From NCBI GenBank assembly GCA_037138535.1, contig JBAXIG010000058.1, positions 1 through 9,880 on the forward strand: DNA of 9,880 bases, read 5' to 3'. The position numbers and the translations under genes are program-made. This document shows, in pieces, positions 6,018 through 9,880 of the stretch; position 1 is the stretch's first letter; every line of letters starts with the position of its first letter. The stretch is from GCA-2737595 sp037138535. GTDB taxonomy: Bacteria > Actinomycetota > Actinomycetes > Nanopelagicales > Nanopelagicaceae. The notes below the pieces were generated by a model. That model worked only from the letters and a program-made list of their open reading frames with translations, was not told the DNA's origin and searched no databases.

Positions 6018-7010
6018 TTATTTATCTGCTTTTGGATCTAAAGCATCTCGCACTGCATCGCCCAGCAAGTTGAAGGCTAAGACCACGAGCACAAGTGAGA
6101 CTGTTGCGATCAGAAAGAAACTCGGCATATTGGTGACGTACTGAGTGGAATTAGAAATCAAGAGGCCCCATGTGAACCCGGGAGGTTGTACACCAATACC
6201 GAGGAATGAGAAGACTGACTCGGCAGTGAGGTAGCCCGGAAGTGAAAGCGAGAGCACCACAATCACTGGCGCCCAGAGATTCGGAATTAATTCGTGGAAA
6301 ATAATGCGGCTACGCGAGGCACCAAGTGCGGTCGCAGCTGTCACGAAATCGCGCTCACTCAAACTGAGAACTTGTGAACGGATCAGCCGCGAGAAACCCG
6401 TCCAACCAAAGAATGTCAAGATAATGATGAGGAAGAGAATGCGCGCGCCATTTCCGTGCGCGATTCCGAGGCGTTGGATGCGATCAACCAAAGGTTCTGC
6501 GAGCGCCACAATCATGAAAAAGGATGGGAAGGCAAGTAGGAAGTCGGTAACTCGACCAAGCGTGGCATCTACGCGACCCTTGAGGTAACCACCTGCGATA
6601 CCAGCGAGCAGACCTACGAAAAGGGTGGCAACGGTTGCCAGGATCATGACCAAGAAAGAGATGCGCGAACCATAGAGAAGTTGCGAAAGTAGATCACGTC
6701 CCGTACCAGGCAAGAGGCCGAGCGGATGTTCCCAACTGATCCCACCGAGATACGCCTTGGGTAAACCTGTACTCACCTTAATTTGATCAAGATGCAACTC
6801 GTTTGGGTCTAATCCCAAGATCTTGCATATAAGAGGTGCAAAAAGTGAAGAGAGGAGCGTGCCCAGGGTGAAGATACCGGCAACAATGCCAACCTTGTTT
6901 CGCCGGAAGCGTCGCCAGGCGAGTTCGCGCGGGCTACGACCCTTGAGCTCCTCATCGGCGCCAAGGAGCGGCTCAGACGCGCTCGAACCTTCCACTACCT
7001 CGATCGACAT
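6018..7010 (-). CDS. dppC: Peptide ABC transporter permease, DppC/OppC type
   Basis: A 330-residue integral membrane protein, the second half of the transport channel and the first gene of the operon. The cytoplasmic N-terminus ends in the typical SPRELAWRRFRRNKVGIVAG (26-45), leading into membrane segment 1. The conserved outer block reads HPLGLLPGTGRDLLSQLLYGSRISF (95-119), where the more usual form is HxLGTDxxGRD. The EAA loop DFVTAATALGASRSRIIFHELIPN spans 221-244 and FLGIGVQPP spans 269-277. Two starts are possible in the same frame: GTG at 7016 and ATG at 7010. The GTG forms part of the Shine-Dalgarno run AAGGAGGTG, while the ATG lies 6 nt after AAGGAG, so ATG at 7010 is chosen. Having the C permease before the binding protein departs from the usual A-B-C-D-F order. 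Confidence 0.93.
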   Translation of the reverse strand: MSIEVVEGSSASEPLLGADEELKGRSPRELAWRRFRRNKVGIVAGIFTLGTLLSSLFAPLICKILGLDPNELHLDQIKVSTGLPKAYLGGISWEHPLGLLPGTGRDLLSQLLYGSRISFLVMILATVATLFVGLLAGIAGGYLKGRVDATLGRVTDFLLAFPSFFMIVALAEPLVDRIQRLGIAHGNGARILFLIIILTFFGWTGFSRLIRSQVLSLSERDFVTAATALGASRSRIIFHELIPNLWAPVIVVLSLSLPGYLTAESVFSFLGIGVQPPGFTWGLLISNSTQYVTNMPSFFLIATVSLVLVVLAFNLLGDAVRDALDPKADK

Positions 7011-7013
7011 CGC

Positions 7014-7022
7014 CACCTCCTT
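7014..7022 (-). promoter_or_regulatory. Ribosome binding site deciding the dppC start
   Basis: The minus strand reads AAGGAGGTG, GCG, ATG. The GTG belongs to a nine-base Shine-Dalgarno match, so initiation at the ATG (7010) with a normal spacer is far more likely than at the GTG itself. Confidence 0.75.
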
Positions 7023-7270
7023 GGTATCCAGACATTAACGCAAGGCAAATAACCACTGAACTAGAGGAGAGATTACTCAATAAAGGATCGAAAGCGAATC
7101 AAAAGGGCGATTTGCCCCATTATTAGAAGGCCTACACGAGGTTAACCCCGGAAATCTGGATAAGTCATCACCCTAGGTTCAGTTCTGGGGGAGGGCTTCG
7201 GCCACCAGACTTGTATGCTTTCTAGCGTGATCCGGGTTATCGGCCCGCCTACCGAAACCTTCCGTAGACG
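7023..7270. promoter_or_regulatory. Divergent intergenic region (dpp operon / lipoprotein gene)
   Basis: No coding sequence is supported here. The promoter of the dpp operon (minus) and that of the lipoprotein gene (plus) should both lie in this stretch. I see only weak hexamers: TATGCT at 7214-7219 on the plus strand and TTGATT-like boxes on the minus strand near 7098-7103. None has a good partner at 16-18 bp. Small inverted repeats occur at 7105-7117 (GGGC, 5-nt loop, GCCC) and 7185-7208. Promoter placement is therefore not resolved. Confidence 0.4.
7249..7267 (+). other. Small hairpin in the leader of the lipoprotein gene
   Basis: CTAC (7249-7252) pairs with GTAG (7264-7267). A C-C mismatch follows, then GAA pairs with TTC around an ACC loop. 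It ends 7 nt before the AAGGA ribosome binding site of the lipoprotein gene. It may be chance, because the stem is short. Confidence 0.35.
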
Positions 7271-7283
7271 AAAGAAGGACCTC

Positions 7284-7823
7284 ATGCGTAAATCCATGGT
7301 TGCCGTAGTGACCATCACCCTTGCCTTGGCACTCAGTGCCTGTGGCAACAGCAACGACGGCGCGGGTAACGCGACTTCCCAGGATCAACAACACCTTGTT
7401 GAAGACACTACCGCTCCCGCTGCCGCTTCGGGCGACATCGGAACCGCGGTAAAAACCAAAACTGGCGTCTCCGTAGAGATTTCACAGCCCACGCAATTCA
7501 CTCCCGGGAAGTTCGTCTCACAGAACCTCACCGCCGGAAATACCAATAACAGTTTCACTATCAAGGTCACCAATGGCGGCACGACTCCCCTTGATCTCTC
7601 CACCATGGTGGTCACTTCATCGACGGGTGCAGCACAGAGTTGCGTTGATGTGCTTGATGCTGACAATGGCTTTGCAGGAGCACCGATGGATCCCGTCGCC
7701 GCCGGCGCTAGCGTTGACATCAAATGGGCCACCTCGTGTGTGGGTAAAGTAGGCGCCCCACTCACCATCACAATCGCAGTCAACGGTGAGAACCTCACTG
7801 AACTCAAGGGCGTACTCGCTTAA
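7284..7823 (+). CDS. Small secreted lipoprotein with DUF4352-like domain
   Basis: A 179-residue protein, probably anchored on the outer face of the cytoplasmic membrane. Residues 1-20 form a lipoprotein signal (MRK, a hydrophobic core, lipobox LSAC) with Cys20 as the lipidated residue. A Gly/Asn/Thr/Ala-rich linker follows to about 50. Residues 55-179 read as a beta-sandwich resembling DUF4352/telokin-like domains: FTIKVTNGGTTPLDLSTMVV, an AxSC motif, an 'M.PVAAGASVDIKWA' strand and a closing TITIAV. C120 and C152 may form a disulfide. The ATG at 7284 is chosen because AAGGA (7275-7279) lies 4 nt before it and the signal peptide starts there; the in-frame ATG at 7215 would bury the signal. 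No specific function is known for this family. It stands alone, 42 nt before the helicase gene. Confidence 0.8.
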   Translation: MRKSMVAVVTITLALALSACGNSNDGAGNATSQDQQHLVEDTTAPAAASGDIGTAVKTKTGVSVEISQPTQFTPGKFVSQNLTAGNTNNSFTIKVTNGGTTPLDLSTMVVTSSTGAAQSCVDVLDADNGFAGAPMDPVAAGASVDIKWATSCVGKVGAPLTITIAVNGENLTELKGVLA

Positions 7824-7844
7824 CTCGCTCCTCCGACCTCTACA

Positions 7845-7873
7845 TCGCTCACTAGAGTTACTCAGGTGAGCGA
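7845..7873 (+). promoter_or_regulatory. Imperfect palindrome covering the helicase start codon
   Basis: TCGCTCAC (7845-7852) and GTGAGCGA (7866-7873) are perfect 8-bp reverse complements, and inside them GAGT (7855-7858) and ACTC (7860-7863) pair around 7859. In DNA terms 12 of 14 symmetric positions match. The right arm begins with the GTG start codon. In RNA it would form a hairpin that hides the start; in DNA it could bind a dimeric repressor. It does not resemble the actinobacterial LexA box (CGAAC-N4-GTTCG). There is no T-tract, so it is unlikely to be a terminator. Confidence 0.55.
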
Positions 7874-9880
7874 CGGAGCATCTTCCAACGAAGTACGAGT
7901 TGCCCTTGACGCTGCCGTCACAGCAATTGGCGGAAGCACCCGAGATGGCCAAGTGGCAATGGCCGAAGCTGTCGCAAACGCACTCTCCGATCGCCATCAC
8001 CTCTTGGTGCAAGCCGGTACTGGGACCGGCAAATCACTTGCCTACTTGGTTCCCGCTTTAGTGCACGGAAAACGTGTCTTGGTAGCCACGGCAACGCTTG
8101 CACTGCAGCGACAGCTCATCGATCGCGATCTCCCGCGCATTGTTCCCGCGCTCGAAAAAGTCTTAAACCGCAAACTTAGCTTCGCTATTTATAAAGGCAT
8201 TGGGAACTACATCTGCCTGCAAAAAATGAATAGTGGCGAACAAGACCCTGATGGTGAATTACCACTCGATCTAGGAGCGCTTGGTAAAGAGTCAAAGAAA
8301 CTTCGCGAATGGGCCACAAAATCGGGGGTGAGTGGCGATCGTGATGATGCCCCCGAAGTTGATCGACGCGTATGGGCAGCAAGCTCGGTCACGGGTCGGG
8401 AATGTATGGGTGCCAACAATTGTCCCTTTGGCACTGAATGTTTTTCCGTAAGAGCTAAAGCACGAGCGCAAGGCGCCGATGTAGTTGTCACAAATCACAC
8501 TCTGCTCGCCATTGAGATCGCCGACTCACACCCGATCTTGCCTGAGCGCGATGCCATCATTCTCGATGAGGCACACGAATTCATGGATCGCACTACCCAA
8601 GCGATCACAGAAGAGCTCAGCGCAGGACGGGTAGAGCGAGCCGCAAAGATGGCAAAGAAATATGTACCTGGTAAGAGTGCAGAAGCATTTCAACAGGCGG
8701 CCGACGACGTAGCGGATGCGATTAGGGATTATGCGGAAGATGCGCCGCACGATCCCACCAAAACAGGGCGCCTCACCAAGTTGCCCGACCAACTAGAGGG
8801 GCCTTTGCGTAATCTTCGGGAAAACGGCCAAGCGCTCCTTTCGCTCATCAACGCAGATTCGGAACTCACTGAGCCCTCCATTCTTGCTGAACGCGCGCGA
8901 GTAAAGGGTGCCCTCACAGAAGTGCAACAGAGCGCCGGACGATTACTACAACCACACGGTTCCAACGTGGTCTGGTTTGATCCTGCCTACTCAACTTTTT
9001 ACTCCGCGCCACTTTCAGTTTCTGCGATTCTGCGAAACAACTTGCTCACAAAGACGCCCGTAATCGCAACGAGTGCAACTCTCTCAGTGGGAAAGAGTTT
9101 CGATGCGATTGCTCGGAGTATTGGGTTTGTGGTCGGGGGCAGCGATGCCGAGTACGAATCAGAGGAAGAGCCTTCCGAGGAAGAATTGATCGATCCAGCG
9201 AACCTGCAGATGCTCGATGTGGGTTCACCTTTCGATTTTGCAAACCAGGGAATGCTCTACTTGCCACGCCATCTGCCTGAGCCTGGTCGCGATGGCCCCA
9301 CATTTGAAGCGCTCACTGAGTTAGGTGAGCTTATTGAAGCGGCCGGAGGGTGCACACTCGCACTCTTCTCTTCTTGGCGTGGCGTTGAATTAGCGGATGC
9401 ACATTTGCGAGACGTGCTCTCCGAACTCGACATTCCGATCATTACGCAAAAACGCGGAGATAGCGTGGGATCGCTTGTTAAAAAGTTTGCCGATCAACCG
9501 AATTCAATTCTCCTGGGAACTATTTCACTCTGGCAGGGCATCGACGTGCCCGGTCCATCGTGCACGCTTGTTGCTATTGATCGAATTCCATTTCCCCGGC
9601 CCGATGAACCCATTACGAGTGCACGGTCTGCCGAAGCAGATGCCGCCGGCGGCAGTGGCTTCATGCAAGTCTCACTCCCCCGTGCCGCCCTCATGTTGGC
9701 GCAAGGAACTGGGCGACTCATTAGGTCAATGGATGATCGAGGAGTAGTTGCCATTCTCGATCCGCGCATCGTCACCAAGCGTTATGGGTCGATACTTCTC
9801 AACTCTATGCCGCCACTCTGGCGCACAAGCGACGGCGCAGTGGTGAAGGAGGCTTTGAAGCGCCTTGATCTTCAACACAC
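7866..9880 (+). CDS. dinG: DinG/XPD-family iron-sulfur ATP-dependent DNA helicase (3' end cut by window)
   Basis: At least 671 residues, open to the right edge. DinG-type enzymes are 5'-3' DNA helicases of superfamily 2 that unwind forks, D-loops and R-loops and act in DNA repair. Visible motifs: RDGQVAMAEAV (Q-motif region), Walker A GTGTGKS (51-57), Ia VATATLALQRQL, DEAH (234-237), SAT (403-405), motif IV LFSSWRG, motif V GTISLWQGIDVPG and motif VI QGTGRLIR (613-620). Four cysteines, C117, C180, C186 and C192, match the C-xn-C-x5-C-x5-C iron-sulfur pattern placed between Walker A and the DEAH box. An acidic segment lies at about 427-443. GTG at 7866 is the only plausible start: no other start codon precedes it in frame after the lipoprotein gene, and VALDAAVTAIGG fits the family N-terminus. 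The Shine-Dalgarno sequence is poor. Length and motif VI suggest that few residues are missing. Confidence 0.9.
   Translation, partial: MSDGASSNEVRVALDAAVTAIGGSTRDGQVAMAEAVANALSDRHHLLVQAGTGTGKSLAYLVPALVHGKRVLVATATLALQRQLIDRDLPRIVPALEKVLNRKLSFAIYKGIGNYICLQKMNSGEQDPDGELPLDLGALGKESKKLREWATKSGVSGDRDDAPEVDRRVWAASSVTGRECMGANNCPFGTECFSVRAKARAQGADVVVTNHTLLAIEIADSHPILPERDAIILDEAHEFMDRTTQAITEELSAGRVERAAKMAKKYVPGKSAEAFQQAADDVADAIRDYAEDAPHDPTKTGRLTKLPDQLEGPLRNLRENGQALLSLINADSELTEPSILAERARVKGALTEVQQSAGRLLQPHGSNVVWFDPAYSTFYSAPLSVSAILRNNLLTKTPVIATSATLSVGKSFDAIARSIGFVVGGSDAEYESEEEPSEEELIDPANLQMLDVGSPFDFANQGMLYLPRHLPEPGRDGPTFEALTELGELIEAAGGCTLALFSSWRGVELADAHLRDVLSELDIPIITQKRGDSVGSLVKKFADQPNSILLGTISLWQGIDVPGPSCTLVAIDRIPFPRPDEPITSARSAEADAAGGSGFMQVSLPRAALMLAQGTGRLIRSMDDRGVVAILDPRIVTKRYGSILLNSMPPLWRTSDGAVVKEALKRLDLQH

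Noticed and set aside
7014..7016. GTG at 7016 as the dppC start
   Set aside because: It is directly attached to AAGGAG with no spacer and forms part of the Shine-Dalgarno run; ATG at 7010 is better placed.
7098..7120. GGGC-GATTT-GCCC with TTTT on the minus strand as an intrinsic terminator or attenuator in the dpp leader
   Set aside because: The stem is only 4 bp, too weak to call.
7215..7283. Upstream ATG at 7215 as the lipoprotein start
   Set aside because: It would put 23 charged and polar residues before the signal peptide; the ATG at 7284 has AAGGA at the right distance and gives a normal lipoprotein signal.
7385..8012. Two minus-strand open frames (140 and 131 residues) opposite the lipoprotein gene and the helicase start
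   Set aside because: They lack ribosome binding sites and family-like sequence and mirror the codon pattern of the plus-strand genes, which have clear motifs.
8207..8965. Minus-strand open frames of 65-94 residues within the helicase gene
   Set aside because: The plus-strand frame carries an unbroken set of helicase motifs through this stretch; the opposite frames have none.
7866..9880. CRISPR-associated DinG (CasDinG of type IV systems)
   Set aside because: There are no type IV cas genes or repeats in the window, and the motifs and N-terminus fit an ordinary chromosomal actinobacterial DinG.

Overview
The window looks like chromosomal DNA from an actinobacterium of moderate GC content, roughly half G+C by eye. 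Three things suggest this. The histidine-degradation, peptide-transport and DinG proteins all read like their actinobacterial relatives. Start codons include GTG, and several cistrons overlap as ATGA. Shine-Dalgarno sites are clear where they occur. A small-genome aquatic lineage would fit, but I cannot place it below phylum from sequence alone. I see no insertion sequence, tRNA, rRNA, CRISPR array or phage gene.

Layout. (1) Positions 1-1122 hold two divergent histidine-utilisation genes: the N-terminal end of a histidine ammonia-lyase (hutH, minus strand, running off the left edge) and a complete formimidoylglutamase-like ureohydrolase (hutG, plus strand), separated by 80 bp. (2) Positions 1126-7010, minus strand, hold a five-gene peptide/nickel-type ABC importer read in the order permease C, binding protein A, permease B, ATPase D, ATPase F. 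The B-D and D-F junctions are 4-bp ATGA overlaps. The binding-protein cistron has a stem-loop on each side; the downstream one is a perfect 18-bp stem with a 4-nt loop and no T-tract. (3) Positions 7011-7283 are a divergent intergenic region. (4) Positions 7284-7823, plus strand, encode a small secreted lipoprotein with a DUF4352-like beta domain. (5) From 7866 to the right edge, plus strand, is a DinG/XPD-type iron-sulfur DNA helicase that starts with GTG and is cut by the window end near its C-terminus.

How the parts fit. Family 5 binding protein, two permeases and two ATPases form one complete importer for short peptides or similar solutes. Histidine released from imported peptides could feed the neighbouring hut genes, but that link is inference from adjacency only. 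The lipoprotein and the helicase are probably unrelated to the importer.

No clearly new multi-gene system is visible. The best leads are the RNA structures around the binding-protein cistron, an imperfect palindrome that covers the helicase start codon, an Asn in place of a metal-binding His in HutG, and a binding protein that lacks a lipobox.
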